This document shows, piece after piece, positions 27,931 to 40,049 of a stretch of 64,000 nt of DNA. A program made the translations under genes and the position numbers. Below the pieces are notes generated by a model, which was not told the DNA's origin, did not search any database, and was given only the letters and a program-made list of their open reading frames with translations. Positions within the stretch are counted from its first letter, which is position 1. Each line of letters begins with the position of its first letter. This stretch comes from Tribonema minus (lineage: Eukaryota; Sar; Xanthophyceae; Tribonematales; Tribonemataceae): positions 248,001 through 312,000 of the forward strand of contig JAFCMP010000490.1 of assembly GCA_017506865.1 (NCBI GenBank), in the 5' to 3' direction.

Positions 27931-30900
27931 TCAAAAGTACTGTTCACGGTAGCGCGCGTTATAGCGTCTAGTTTGTGACAGAGGGCTCATCCGCACTTGA
28001 CCATAAAGGCCACAGAAAAAGGTCATGGCTGTTGGTTCAGCGGCACTAGCAGTCGCACACCTGCAAAATGACATGCTAGAACTTACTTGACCCCAGGAGC
28101 ACTCAGGCCGCAAGCTGCAATTGCATGATATAGACACCCAAGACACTAGTCAAGACTGAATATAATGACTGTCGCAGCTATGGCATTCTGGGCCTCCGCT
28201 TGGAGAGACAGTGTCTGGTTGCACTTCTTGCACACATACCTCGTGACAATTGTGCGCACCAGGTCCTCGATGTCGGTTAGAGTCTGCAGCACAACTGTAT
28301 CGCTGCCCCGTTGCGGGTGCTGCTGGCCACCTTGGTCATGTAAGTACTGCCCTGTGGCGCAGTGGAAGCCCTTGGTCGGGTGCGCGATCACGAGGTAGAA
28401 GGTAGGAGACGGCTTCAAGTACTTCTCGGCGTCAGCTGGCGGAGCACCTGCTGTGCCCCCCAATGTGACTACCGTCACCACTTCCACTCTCGTGTCGGCA
28501 CATACCCGCTCCAAAAGGCCTGCAACAGCCAATGGCGTACACGTTAGGGCTGCATTAGGGCTGCTTAGTACATGCTATGCACCAGGATGCCCACATTGCA
28601 TGATATTGTGGTAAACCTGCATTCTACACATGCCTCAGCAGGTACTACTGTAACAGCGCCGGCAGGCACATGGTAACTTACTGTTCCACAAGCTTGAAGT
28701 GTGACCTGAAGTCTGACACACTCTCATTGGCCGCGAGCTTAATAAGAACGTACATTCGCATGTCAAGTTTGGCTGCAATGGCCGAGCATACTTCAAGCGA
28801 TGAACTTGACACTGCAAACCCTAACCCCAACCTTAACCCTAAAGTGCAATCACAGACTCTGAAGTAAAATTACGTGAATGTTACAGGTGTAGAGCCCACA
28901 GTAGCCTGGCGCTGTTCACTCATACATGCCTACACAACTCCGTGACGAGCAACACATGCTATGGATCTGTATGTGTGCATCTGCATCTATGGGTGTGCTT
29001 GACTTAGCATGCGACATGACATTGTGTGAGCCTGATTACACACTTACGTTTCAGTGGCACAAGTGCCTCCATGTCATGTACAAAGTACACCACGGGGCCG
29101 GAAGTGGACACCGGGGCTGAGGGCTCATCATCGTCAGATGGGGGAACCAGCAGGTCCCAAAGCCGCTCCATCATAGCCGTGAAATCAGCGCCATCGCCTT
29201 GCACATGGCTGAGTGGGCCTGCCACGTGCACCAGTGCCAAGGCAACGCTGCCGGGTTCCAACTCCGTCGTGAGCCGACTGCACCCCGGATGCAGCATGCC
29301 CGGATCAACAGCGCCGCGTAGCGCCCACTCCCTGAAGAGAGCATGAAAGACACAGGCTCAGTGCAGTCAACGGCACATCACTGTACAAAGCATGATCATT
29401 ACAAATGATAAACATCCAGATGCAGTGTTCATTCTGTCGTGACTGCAACTACTGCAGCTGCAGCAGTGCGCACTTCAGCACCCTTGACTTTGTTTGTGCT
29501 GCAAACCACAGTGACAATGTAAATCGCAAGTGCGGTTTCAGCTGCTTTGCAGTCCTGTCAATAAGCGTTGTTGCTCAAATAACACAATGCATGCTCAGTT
29601 GGGCGCCCAGAATGCAACGTTCACCGAGTCAACCGCATGCAGCAAGCTCACAATGCACTTGCCGATGACTTGCACACAACACACTGAGAAGCATTGTCAG
29701 CATCGCAAAAATCCACCTGTGTATGCATTCACGCATGGCACCATGTCTGATGTGCGAAGTTCAACATGAAGTGTTGACTTACCATTGCTCATGCGCTTCG
29801 TGTGGCATATCTGAAGATAGCTCTCCGGTGGCGTCACCACTGACCGCTTTAGGCGCTTGTTTTTGCTTGCCAGTGCGTTGGGCTGTAGCAGTTGATCCTA
29901 CCATGATGACAGCATCGGAAGCAGCAGCAAAGCAGCGGCCGTCAAGAATGCAACATGAGTTGGCAGTCCAGTGCGCTCATTTGCCGGCGCAGGAGGTCAA
30001 GATGCGTGATCAGAAGTAGCCTAAGGGTCAGTGCTGCCTTTACGGTTTGCGCTAGCGCAACGGTCACGCCTGAGGTGACAGCAAGACAGACCAAGTTGAG
30101 CCGCATGCAGAAACTTCAAGTTGAACTTGTCAATAGAGAGGGTAAGCAGATCCGCCTTAGCATCAGACCGGGGGGCACAACCTTCAAGGGAGCAGTGCAA
30201 CACGTACTGCCATACCTAACCCTAACCCTAACCCTAACCCTAGCCCTACCCCTAACCAATCAAAGCATGTGCAGGTGTCTGCCTCTAACAGAAGGTAAAC
30301 CCTTGAGCACTGGGCAACAAAGAAATCATGCTCACGCACATAATGATGATTCTGCCAAGAATACGTCACTCACCAGACATTGCAGAGTGGTCCTCGCCCT
30401 CGCTACCTGCTGCCTCAGCGTCCTCTGCCTCATGCTGCTGCGCTGTGTCGTCCATGCCTCCTCCAGTACTGCAGTTGTCCCCTGCGCCGTCCTGGTCGCC
30501 ATTCTCCACTCCGTCGTCCTGATCGCCGTCCTCCTCTTCAACACTTCCATCAACAACATCAGGGCCCTGGAGCTGTTGTGGTGCCTCTGTTGCCGCGCTG
30601 CCCCGCCTACCACTTGCAGCGACGCGGCCACCGCGACGACCAGCTGCTGCAGTGGCACTTGAGCTGTAGCGCTGCTCAACGTCCTGCTTGTCGCTTGACC
30701 ACTTGGTGAATGTCTGGTGTATGATGTCGTCGTTTTTGCTCAACTGTGACAGATGGGCAAACACAAAGATAAGCACAAATTGACTTGCAACACACGACTG
30801 GACAACAACCGGCTGGACAGCAATTACAATGAAGCAGTGAAAGAATGTTCAATAGAGCCGTTAACACCCGTTCACAATGCCTCCTGTACACAGTGCACTT

Positions 30901-33900
30901 AGTCAGTGCACCTTGTCCATCAGAGCAAATGCTAAACTTGCTGATGCTGCAGCAGTTGATAGACATGGTGATGGTAAAATATTAGCCACATGCACGGACT
31001 GCTCATGACCAAGAGTTTTGCTGTGCATGTGCTGATGAAGTTCAAGCTTTGCTGGAGCTACACATCCTCAACAGTTGTACACTACACTACACGCTAAGCC
31101 TTCCATCTGAGCAATGCAGTCAGGCCAGCAAGGCTTTGAAGATGAGGGAGACGTTGTGCTGTGCATGTGCTGATGAAGTTCAAGATGAAGTTCAAGATTT
31201 GCAGAAATAACTGTGCACAAATTCTCAACAACTGCTGTAGTACTTACACGTTGCCAACTGAGCAATGCTGTCAGGCCAGGTTTGGGAGCTGAGTCAAGAG
31301 GTGACGTGCGAGTTTTGTCCACTCCCAATGCCAAGGCCAAGGGGATCAAGCCAACGCATCCATCAACGCAGCAACATTTGTCACCGTGACCTCACATGAG
31401 TGCACTTACGGTGAGGAAGAGAGGCAGTGGTGCCGTCCTGTACACTTTGAGCAGTTCCTGCGTCAGTGCGCCCACAGAAGTGCTGCTCTCTTCGACAGCG
31501 CCAGACTTTGTTGCATACATAGCCTGATGGTCAAGCAGCGCCTTATGTTTTGGAGCATCGCCTGCCGGAAGAATGATGTTGATGCGCAGGGCCCTGTGCA
31601 AGACAGCATGATGTAGAACCATACAAGTCAGCATGTAAATTCTCTGTGATGCGCAGCTGCGGTCAGGCTCAGTCTGATTCCAGCATACTGACAGTACGGA
31701 AGTCAACAGCACTGAGACGATGATGCCGCCTACTCACTCACTGATAGTATTACTATGCCTTTTTCACAATGTAGTATACTCTATTCATTCAAACCAGCAT
31801 GGGCAAACTTTGCGTTCTACTATGAGCAGTCACAAGGTTAAAGCAATTGATTCATTCACTAACAAGGTGCTTCCCCAAGGCTTGTCTCTATGGCACTTGA
31901 GGGTACAAGTTCAACTTGGTGACTTGATACCTACAAGCGACCTTCAAGCAATGTGACATAGCAGCAGTGTGCATGTATCGCCAGAATCGAACGATTGGGT
32001 CATCACAGAATTGCAGCTATGCAACTTACCACTCTAACCGTTCCGTCCACTGAGCGAAGGGCAGCAGCTCCACCATGCCCTCCAGATACCGGGAGATGGG
32101 CTGAAGCGATAAGTCCACCAAGAATGCCTGCTCCTGCTGCACTGGCAGCGTTTGCTTGTTGGCCAAAAAAGCCGCGTTGAAGATGCGAAGCAGCGCAGCG
32201 AACTGCCCTGCATCAGACAGACCGCTGCCAGCAACCCGCTTCACTGCAGCTTCTGTGCAAGCTGCAGCAAGAAATCAATGCCATGCAATGTGTTATAAAC
32301 CAGCCAGCGCAGTGCAGATGTACAGTATATCAGTATGCTACAGCACTGTAGGGGCAACTCAAAGCACCAATCCATTTGGCTGACCTCGTACAACAAGCCA
32401 TGAGGATATTGATCCCTTGTCCCATTCGCAATAGTTGCATATGCTGGCGTTCCTGACCTCAACTACAATAACTGTCCCAGCACCTGCCATACCCCAGCAA
32501 CTTCAAGGCTCAACTTCAAGGCTCTACTTCAAGGCTGCCATCCAACACCATATGATCTGCTAAACTGAGTTTCGTGATGCCTGCGGGTGAAAGCACCGCC
32601 GTTGGCCAAACAGCTAACCCTGAAAACATGTTGTGGGCATTGAACTCATTAACAAGAGCGAGCAGGGAACCAAGAATGTTGAGGTGACTGAATGAGATGG
32701 GGCAAGCCAATTCCTGGACTTTACAGAGGATATTCAGGTGCTACTGACTAAACCTCACAAGTGTCAGGGCAACACACTGTCATATGCGCTCTTCAAAGCC
32801 ACTGCTGCAGGTCATTTGACATACCTGAAGGGCTGAGCTTCGTCTTCTGTAGCTCAGCCTGCGGGAGGTGATGCATATCCTTGATGACTCTCATGGCCAT
32901 AGCTCCTAGGCTGCCGGCAAGCGAAACAAGCGTCCTGACCGTGGTCGCGCTGCAGGCGATGCCCATTTCTGCATGCAAGCATGCATCACAGGATCAATAC
33001 AAGTGACAAACCGTAAGATACAATAGTGATCTTTCAGGTCGCCTAAAGTGAGATGGCCGGCCAGAACCACGCAATAGTACTACACTGCTGTTCTCAATAT
33101 GCAGGCAGTGTCTGAGAAGCGTACTACCTGAGCTAGGCTATGCGCTGGACTGTAGAGGTGAGCCAGACGGTGTGCTGAGGTACGAAACCCTCTGCCATCA
33201 CAACATCAAGTCTCAGATATAAGTGGGGCATTGTGGAAGCATTTTACACAAAAGTGCGCATGCAGTGAGTTGACTTGTCAGTCAACTGCAACTTAACACA
33301 GGACAGAGGCCTTGGGCCTCATACATATGCACCAGTCAGCAGGAAGTTTACCACAGCATAATGTGACTGTACTACATTGTGTTACATTGATATTTGAACA
33401 GGCGGGCACATCAATTTCTGTTATTCGGTCAGTGCAGCATGACTTACCCTTGTATTGCTCCGTCATCGCAGTCACCAAGCGCGACTTGTTGCCCTGCTCC
33501 AGTTTCGACAGCCGCTGCAGTTGTGCCAGCTTGTCGTACAAGGTAACAACCACGACATTGTGGTCGATGCTGTTCAGCTCTGCAGCATACCAAAACGTGC
33601 AGGCAGACCTGACGGTTGAGTCTCTACAAGCGTTGCCAGTTGTAGCTGAGTGTGTGAATGACTGGTATACCGCTGCCAGCATGCAGATGCATGACGACGG
33701 CATCATGCCGTCAGAGCGCTATGACCAGCCTGGCAGATAATGTGACCATGCGCATATGCGTTGTGCACGAAACCCGCGATGTCATATGCTCAGAAGATGC
33801 CAGGACTGTACTGCATGCCATCACGGTATATAAAAATCCAATACAAACCATGAGTACATGTGTGCTACTCATCGAAGAGTGATGCGCACATGACTAAATT

Positions 33901-35015
33901 TACTCACGTGCAGCCAGAAGCGACAGCTCGAGGGCGTTTAGGCCAACGATAACGTGCGTCTTGACGTACAGGAAGCGCTCATCCGCCGGCTCCTTGTTGT
34001 TGAGGTCCAACATAGCTACAACACGGTGGTTTCCATCGCAGACGCAGTACTTCCCATCTTCGTTCAGGAATACGCGAATTGCCCCCCCCAGGTCCTGCAC
34101 ATATCCCTTCTGCTGGATGCTGGCGCGTAGCTCTTGCATCCCAACCTGCAATGACATTGCTGAAGCGCAAGATATATATATACCACAGCAAGCTATAGCC
34201 GCAATGCCACACCAGGCCGTTTATTGTCTCATACAGCACTGTGCAATGTTGTGGCAAGTACAAACACGTGCTTCAACATGCCTGCACTTCACACCTGAGT
34301 TCCTTGGAGCTGTCAGTAAAGAAAACTACAGGCCGGAAACGATTGCATGGATCTGCGCACTGACCTGATTAAGGGGGCGCCCAAGATCAGTGACCACCAA
34401 GTCAGTGACCTTGATCCGCTTGGTTAGCGGAACCATGGTGCCCTCCTCGCACTCGGTATGGCTCAGCAAGGACTCAGCAAAGCGTCCAGCACTACCGTCG
34501 CCGTCCTTGAATAGCTCACGCAGCGGCTCTGCAGCACCTGCTGTGGCATCCTCCGAGTCGCCAGCCGCTGCGCCAGATCGTCGTTTCCTGCTGCCTCCAC
34601 TGCCTCGGCTGGCAGGCTTAGAACCAGTAGGACCTGCTTTCGCGCTCAGCTGCTCCACGGACGCGTCTTCTGAAGGCTTGGTCTTCTTCTTCTTGGAGCC
34701 GTCGGCAGCTTTCTTTGACGACTTGGGCACGCTGCGCTTCAAGTTGTTGCCTGCACAGGCTGCAGGAGTTTTGCTGAGACTGCCCCCCGCTGTTAGCTCG
34801 GAGCCTGGGCCAGCATTTGGCAACTCGGAGTCTCCCACCACATCTACACCACTTAGTGTCCCTGCTGAGCGAGTGCGCCGAGTGCTGCCAGCTGGCTTTG
34901 GGGTACCGAGCGGGGAGATGACATTATTGAGAGCGTTGGCTGTGCCGCCAGTGATGGGTGCATTGCTCGTATCACTATCTGAGCCAGAACTCCCCGAGCT
35001 GCTGCTAGCGGCCAT
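27931..35015 (-). CDS. Multi-exon gene with ParB/sulfiredoxin-like domain
   Basis: The gene starts at ATG 35015. Exons with agreeing GT-AG borders and phase are 34365-35015, 33908-34145, 33448-33579, 32825-32968, 32030-32261, 31410-31593, 30374-30743, 29783-29975, 29048-29331 and 28682-28772. Further exons at 28.1-28.5 kb (CKKC motif) and about 27.93-28.06 kb are likely but unphased. Exon 1 encodes a Ser/Lys-rich nuclear-type tail with SKKAADGSKKKK. Its end plus exon 2 form a ParB-like fold: DLGRPLNQ, then MQELRASIQQKGYVQDLGG, then YCVCDGNHRVVAML, where GNHR matches the G-x-x-R nucleotide-binding motif of ParB/Srx proteins. ParB is a CTPase/nuclease fold in bacteria; eukaryotic relatives are mostly uncharacterised. 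Exon 30374-30743 is acidic and disordered. Confidence 0.78.
28817..28843 (-). repeat. Telomere-like CCCTAA tract in an intron
   Basis: AACCCTAACCCCAACCTTAACCC, degenerate interstitial telomere-type repeat just upstream of exon 28682-28772. Confidence 0.8.
30214..30258 (-). repeat. Interstitial telomere-like tract
   Basis: About seven CCCTAA-type units, the last ones degenerate, in an intron of the ParB-like gene. Confidence 0.9.
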
Positions 35016-35252
35016 GGCTCTGTACTGTGTGCGCCTTGGCTTTGCGTCGCGGTGCTAACAAATGCACGCTGCTTTAAACTTGAGTTTTTTTTTTCAAATT
35101 TTCGCGCCTCCCCAAAATAGCCGCGTCTCATCTTCCAGAATGTCGGCCCACACATTGTATCTCCTCTGAGGGGACAGCAGGCAGCAGCAGCAGCGCAGCA
35201 CTAATCTTAACAGCAGCAGCACCAATACGCAAAAAGTAGCAGCAGCAGAACG

Positions 35253-36490
35253 ATGCCGCCTCGCTGGTTTCAAATCGCCTCTTACGTTGCGATGTTATTT
35301 GCTGCTGTGGCTGCTGCCGCGATGGAATCGGAAGCCTTGACAGTTGGACCAAGTGCGGCGCCATCACAGGCACCTACTAGTGCTCCTGCCGCAGCAGCAG
35401 CGGCTTCTTCAGAACTTATAGTTCCTGTTCCTGGCGTCATAGCAGCAACCGACTTTGCCTTTTACACCCTTCCCAACGGCATTGGATTCGACTGGCCGAG
35501 CATTAGCACACAGATCGTGTTCGTCGCAACTCCGGTGTGGCGTTGGCGTGGCATCACCTCGCCCTGTGCCGGCCTCTACTACGCGAAAGTGCGGCAAGAT
35601 GGAATGTACAAGGTGATGTACAGGTGAGCCATTGGAGCAGATTTATCTAGTAACAACCTCTTGCACCTAACTCAACACCACCCTGAAAGACCACTCGCCT
35701 TACCCCCTCACAGAGGGGGTATCCTGTCGGTGCGTCAGCGCAAGAGCTTTGTGCGCCCGCCGTGTTCCTCAGATGCGATGCTCGCATCTCAGTGGCAGCA
35801 GCAGCACTGTACCACCTTCTGCAGCGTTTGCGACGCCATCAGCAGGTTGCGTGCTCATCATGTGTTCTGAAGCTGCTCGCCAGCTTGCCGGCCAATGCTC
35901 AATCGACGTGGGCGTGCCGCGTTGTAGCAAGACCATTCAAAGAGTTATACACCAGATTCAGTTTGTGACAAGAGGAAGGATGTGACACGGCAGCGGACAC
36001 AGCTGCGTGCGTCGGCGCTGATGCCACGCTGCCCTCGCGTTCAAGGCATGCGCTCGCAGCTGCAGTGCTTTCATCGAGAGCACGTCATACAAAGGCAACT
36101 AAGTGAGTAGTGCTCAGGGCAGGTGATGTCCACACACATAGCTCCATGTCTGATTCTTAGTGTTCCGCTTTCCTGCCGCCTCCCAGGCTTTCTGGTACAA
36201 CAAGCAAAGGTCCTGCGGCGCTGTCCATGTTTCTGAATCTGGTGCCGGTGGCTCAGAAACCTGACGACTTTGTTGAGGTGACAGATGCGACAACAGCCAG
36301 GTGCATGGACCCCAAGCAGGGCGTGGCGCCGCTGCACATAGAGGACTTCAAGCCGGCGCGTGAGCAGGCGATCCAGCTGCACAGCGGCGGTGCGGTTGCT
36401 CTGCCAGCTGGCTACGTTGAGCTGATGATATGCTTCACGTCTTTGCCGGTGGGACTGGTGTTTGATAGTGTGGAGTTTACAGCAGCGTAG
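35253..36490 (+). CDS. Secreted beta-rich protein, about three exons
   Basis: Exon 1 (35253-35623) starts MPPRWFQIASYVAMLFAAVAAAA, a clear signal peptide, followed by a Ser/Ala/Pro linker (AAPSQAPTSAPAA) and a globular part (FDWPSISTQIVFVATPVWRW ... GLYYAKVRQDGMYKVMY). A GTGAGC donor follows. A middle exon at about 35715-35843 has an ambiguous acceptor and frame. The last exon 36187-36490 gives FLNLVPVAQKPDDFVEV ... VGLVFDSVEFTAA and a stop. The pattern GLYYxKVxxDGxYxVxY with a final GLVFDSVEF resembles a C1q/TNF-like jelly roll, but this is weak. A near-identical first exon recurs at 37741. Confidence 0.6.
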
Positions 36491-37740
36491 ATGGCAGTGC
36501 ACTTGTAAATTGGGCAGCAGCGCTCGCTGGCAAACAGGTAACCGTCGCATGCCGGGGCACACGCAGGGTGTGTGGCAGCCATCTGCTGCCGCATCTGGCG
36601 CTGCCTACTTGACCTTTTTGTTGGGGGCACTCGTGCCATCAGATGTTGCGGCGACAGGACTGTGTTAGACGTCTGCATGTGCGCACAGCGCTATCCTGTT
36701 GACATGGGGTAAATTGTCGTTTGGACTTCGCGGACGCGCAACGCGTGCCGAGGGCAGCGGCGCTTGCTCTCAGTGCTCCTCTGCTGCATGTTTGGTGCAA
36801 ACGCGAGTTTATGTTGCCTCGACGCATTGCAAGATACACCGGCAAGGTCTGCCTACCCAGACGCTGGCATGCTTTTACAGGCCGCTTTTTGTTGCAAGAG
36901 AAGCTGACAGGCACGAGAGACGCCACGACGCAATGGCAACTTATGCTGCAAAGTGAAAGTGATTCTACTTCTGTCGTTTTTGTCTTGCGTGCTGCCTGCT
37001 GAAGCCGCATCGTTCCGCCACATCACTTTGCACTTATCCCCACATTGTCAAGCTCACGTGCACATTTGCGAGTCTTGGCCCACTTTGAGGTGGTTGTGTA
37101 GTGTGGCCACGTGCATTGAAGGGCACCGGGCGGTCGCGCATCAGAGCTGCGTTGTCAGCCTCATTGCAGATGGCGCTTTCCGCACGTGTGATGGGTCATA
37201 TGGCTGCAACACGGGAGACAGGAGGCTATACATGGGGACTGAGTAGCCCTGGGAGAGTTAGGGCAGTACATGTCACGGCCAGATTATGTTCATTACATAT
37301 TGCATATATTTGCAATTGCAGTTGGCTGGTCAGGCCAATGGGTTGTGGAACTACACATAATGGAAGTAGTGCATCACATATAGCTGGGTCGCGAGGCATA
37401 CGCATTTCTGCGTAAGCTGGCGGCGCACGCAGCTGTGTGTGGGGGGGGGGGGAGATGCGGTCATTTAGTGTAGGGCTGGCATCGTCTTGCGCAAGTGCAT
37501 TGTGGAGCTGAACTCATCGCTGGCGTGTGAGCTTGCTGACTGTATATTTGCGTCGTACGTGGTGCGCTGATGGCAGGGAGGGATGGAGACCCTGTATCGC
37601 ACTTTTCAGAGTGAAGTAAAGTTGACTTTCAATTTGATCTAAAGGACGGGAGGAGCAACACAGCAGCAGGCAGCAGCACAGCAGCAGCAGCAGCACGGTA
37701 AACTTCCAACACGCAGAAGCAGTGGGCCGCAGCAGCAGCG
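36491..37740. other. Intergenic, host
   Basis: No supportable gene; a G-homopolymer at about 37440-37452 and CAG-rich tracts at 37660-37740 precede the duplicated exon. Confidence 0.4.
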
Positions 37741-37905
37741 ATGCCGCAGCCCTGGTCTCTAATCGCCTCTTACGTTGCGATGTTTTTTGCTAGTGTTGCT
37801 TCTGCCGCGATGGAAGCCTCGACAGTTGGACCCACTGCGGCGCCGTCACAGGCCCCTACCAGTGCTCCTGCCGCAGAAGCAGCGGGACCCTATATTATCA
37901 TTGAA
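37741..37905 (+). pseudogene. Truncated copy of the secreted-protein first exon
   Basis: Encodes MPQPWSLIASYVAMFFASVASAAM with TVGPTAAPSQAPTSAPAAEA. This aligns with the start of the gene at 35253, including the nucleotide run ATCGCCTCTTACGTTGCGAT. Similarity stops at about 37890, where it runs into the 3' end of the minus-strand gene 37846-38370. The signal peptide and linker survive without the mature domain. It is either a partial duplication or the end of a rearrangement. Confidence 0.65.
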
Positions 37906-38370
37906 CAGCTCAGTTATCTTGGCATAGACGAGCGATGCGCGGTTCTCCCAAACATCCTGCTGTGACAGTGGGACCGGGGTCGTCATGGAGGTGATGATGT
38001 AAGTGAGGATCTCCAAGTTGCAGCAGTCGTAGACTCTGAGGTTGAAGTCATTGTCCAACAGGTACTGCCCGAGCTGCATAAGCCAGGGCACCTGTGTCAG
38101 GTGAGATGTGTCCGTGTAGGCACCATGCAGAATGGAGGTGAGGTTGTCGAAGTCTGCCATGGACATGCCGTTGGCCTCCAACCATGTGTTGATGGCTGTC
38201 TCAAACGGGACCCAAGTCCCTTGGCGCATGGTGTTGATCATGCTGTCGAGCATGCGGGCGGCGTCGCCATTGCCCATACTGTTGCCGGCAATTGCAGGCA
38301 CTAGCGTAGTCATGCGAGCCCGCGCATTGCCGTTCACATCATTGGTGCCGATGATGTCTGGGGACGCCAT
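37846..38370 (-). CDS. Helical protein of unknown function
   Basis: A 174-residue frame from MASPDIIGTNDVNGNARARM, mostly helical (GDAARMLDSMINTMRQGTWV ... YLLDNDFNLRVYDCCNLEIL). It has no membrane segment or recognised domain. The last 15-20 residues overlap the truncated copy of the secreted-protein exon, so the original end may lie near 37900. It reads away from the ARM-repeat gene, sharing the 38.4-38.87 kb interval. The gene is intronless as far as I can see. Confidence 0.55.
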   Translation of the reverse strand: MASPDIIGTNDVNGNARARMTTLVPAIAGNSMGNGDAARMLDSMINTMRQGTWVPFETAINTWLEANGMSMADFDNLTSILHGAYTDTSHLTQVPWLMQLGQYLLDNDFNLRVYDCCNLEILTYIITSMTTPVPLSQQDVWENRASLVYAKITELFNDNIGSRCFCGRSTGRGL

Positions 38371-38649
38371 TGCTGCTGCAGGGGCGGGGGGGCGGGAGCA
38401 TCATGAGTACTCCAGGCAATTGAGCATTGCAGAACGTAGGCAATTGAGCATTGCAGAACGTAAGCAGGGCATATCCCATCACATGTACAGCCCTACCACT
38501 TCTTGTGATGCAGTGCGGTCTTGAGAATACATGCCACCGGTCTGTGATGCTGGTGCGCGCAGTGATGGGATCACGGAACCACATACCTGAAGTCAAGTCT
38601 TGCAGCTAGAAGCCTCGGCGCTGAAGTGTGAAAGGCGTGTGTGCAGGAC

Positions 38650-38800
38650 AGACCTGGGAATATAAGGCCGCGTGTTTAATCCGCGAGAATATAGCGCGTC
38701 GCGGGCATATACCCGGGGATTCACGCGCTACATTCTCGCCACCGCCTGACCACGTGCTATATTCTCGCGCCCGCACCTTGTATTCCCACCATTGCTTCGG
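38650..38800. promoter_or_regulatory. Dyad-rich upstream region of the ARM gene
   Basis: CGCGAGAATATAGCGCG near 38682 is mirrored by CGTGCTATATTCTCGCGC near 38752, and GGGAATATAAGG near 38655 by CCTTGTATTCCC near 38785. This gives a nested inverted repeat of about 140 bp just upstream of the ATG at 38868. Confidence 0.5.
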
Positions 38801-38867
38801 GCTCTTGACCTTCACAACACAGCACCGCGGCTCCTGCTCTCCGAACACTTGCTCGTTGCCAGTAAGG

Positions 38868-40049
38868 ATGGACGTCTACTCCCGCGCCCGCCTGGCCATT
38901 GCGGCCATGAACATTGACCCCAGCAACCTAGAACTCCAGCGAGGCGGAATCATAAATTTAGTCGAAATGTGCGAACATGGGGGGGCGGCGGAGCTGCTTG
39001 ATGCCGGTGTGCTGCCCGCCGTCATGGCGCCCATGAACGCTCACGTCGGCGACGCATTGCTGCAGACGTTGGGCATCTGCATCATCACAAGCCTGCTGCA
39101 GGCGAATGTTGTGCCGGCTGAGCACTTCATCACCGCCGGCGTGCACCGCTCCGTTGTAGCGGCCATGGACACCAACATAGGCGACAGCCAACTGCAGCGC
39201 ACAGGCGTAATTTGCATAGGAGATCTGTGGAGCGACGTGACGGAAGATCGGCTGATCGATGCTGGTGCACTCCGTGCATTCATTGCGGCTATGGACAGGC
39301 GGGTCGGTCACACCGGCGTGCAGTGGGAGTGTCTCATCAACCTTGCAAAAGTATGGACAGACGGCACAGCGGAGCGCTTAATTAATGACGGCATGCACCG
39401 CGCCGTCCTCGCGAGTATGCGCATCCACACCGGCATCGCAGGCCTTCAGTTTTGGGGTATCATGGCCATCTCTAAAAGGATGTGGACTGCAGACACGGCG
39501 GAGCGCATGATCGACGCCGGCGCGCACCGCGCCGTCATGGAGGCCATAAACATGCCGGTCACTATCACCCAACTCGACACCCACAACGCGCGCCACCTTG
39601 GCAACCTAACGGACGGTAAAGACCCTGTCAGCGCAGCGCAAATGCGGGAGGAGGGCATCATTGCCGTTTCAAGGATGTGGAGCACTGTTACGGAGGAGCG
39701 CCTACTCGACGCTGGCGCTCACAGCGCCGTCATTGCGGCCATGAAGGCCGCAACTGGAGATATTGCGCTGCAGAGGGCGGGCATCGATGCCATCAATATC
39801 ATGTGGAGCGATGCTACGGCGGTGCGTCTTCTTGCTGCCGGTGTGCAAGGTGCCGTCATAGCGGCCATGAACAGACATGGCGACTTGCAGACGGCAGGCT
39901 ATAGGATCCTCTCAATAATGCAGAGCTGTGTTATGGCAATGGCCAAAGAGGTGGTGGAGTCTAGCGGCAGAGGCGGCGGCAGCAAGGGCGGCAGAGGTGG
40001 GGGGAGCGATGATAGTGAGAGCAGCTCCTCAAAGAAGCAACGTAAATAA
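38868..40049 (+). CDS. Armadillo/HEAT-type repeat protein
   Basis: A 393-residue protein from ATG 38868 (MDVYSRARLAIAAMN); the longer upstream frame crosses the dyad promoter. It is built of repeats of about 42 residues with the core (E)RLIDAGA-HRAVIAAM-x(6)-G-x-x-LQ-x-x-G-x-x-x-I-x-x-MW, for example VTEERLLDAGAHSAVIAAM and ATAVRLLAAGVQGAVIAAM. These fold as armadillo-like helical hairpins for protein binding. The tail is Gly/Ser/Lys-rich (SSGRGGGSKGG ... SSSKKQRK). The gene has no introns. Similar ARM arrays occur in algae and in giant viruses. Confidence 0.75.
   Translation: MDVYSRARLAIAAMNIDPSNLELQRGGIINLVEMCEHGGAAELLDAGVLPAVMAPMNAHVGDALLQTLGICIITSLLQANVVPAEHFITAGVHRSVVAAMDTNIGDSQLQRTGVICIGDLWSDVTEDRLIDAGALRAFIAAMDRRVGHTGVQWECLINLAKVWTDGTAERLINDGMHRAVLASMRIHTGIAGLQFWGIMAISKRMWTADTAERMIDAGAHRAVMEAINMPVTITQLDTHNARHLGNLTDGKDPVSAAQMREEGIIAVSRMWSTVTEERLLDAGAHSAVIAAMKAATGDIALQRAGIDAINIMWSDATAVRLLAAGVQGAVIAAMNRHGDLQTAGYRILSIMQSCVMAMAKEVVESSGRGGGSKGGRGGGSDDSESSSSKKQRK

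Noticed and set aside
31246..31345. Additional exon of the ParB-like gene (DKTRTSPLDSAPKPGLTALL)
   Set aside because: It has a good GTAAGT donor, but its only open phase does not fit the phase-0 junction between exons 31410-31593 and 30374-30743.
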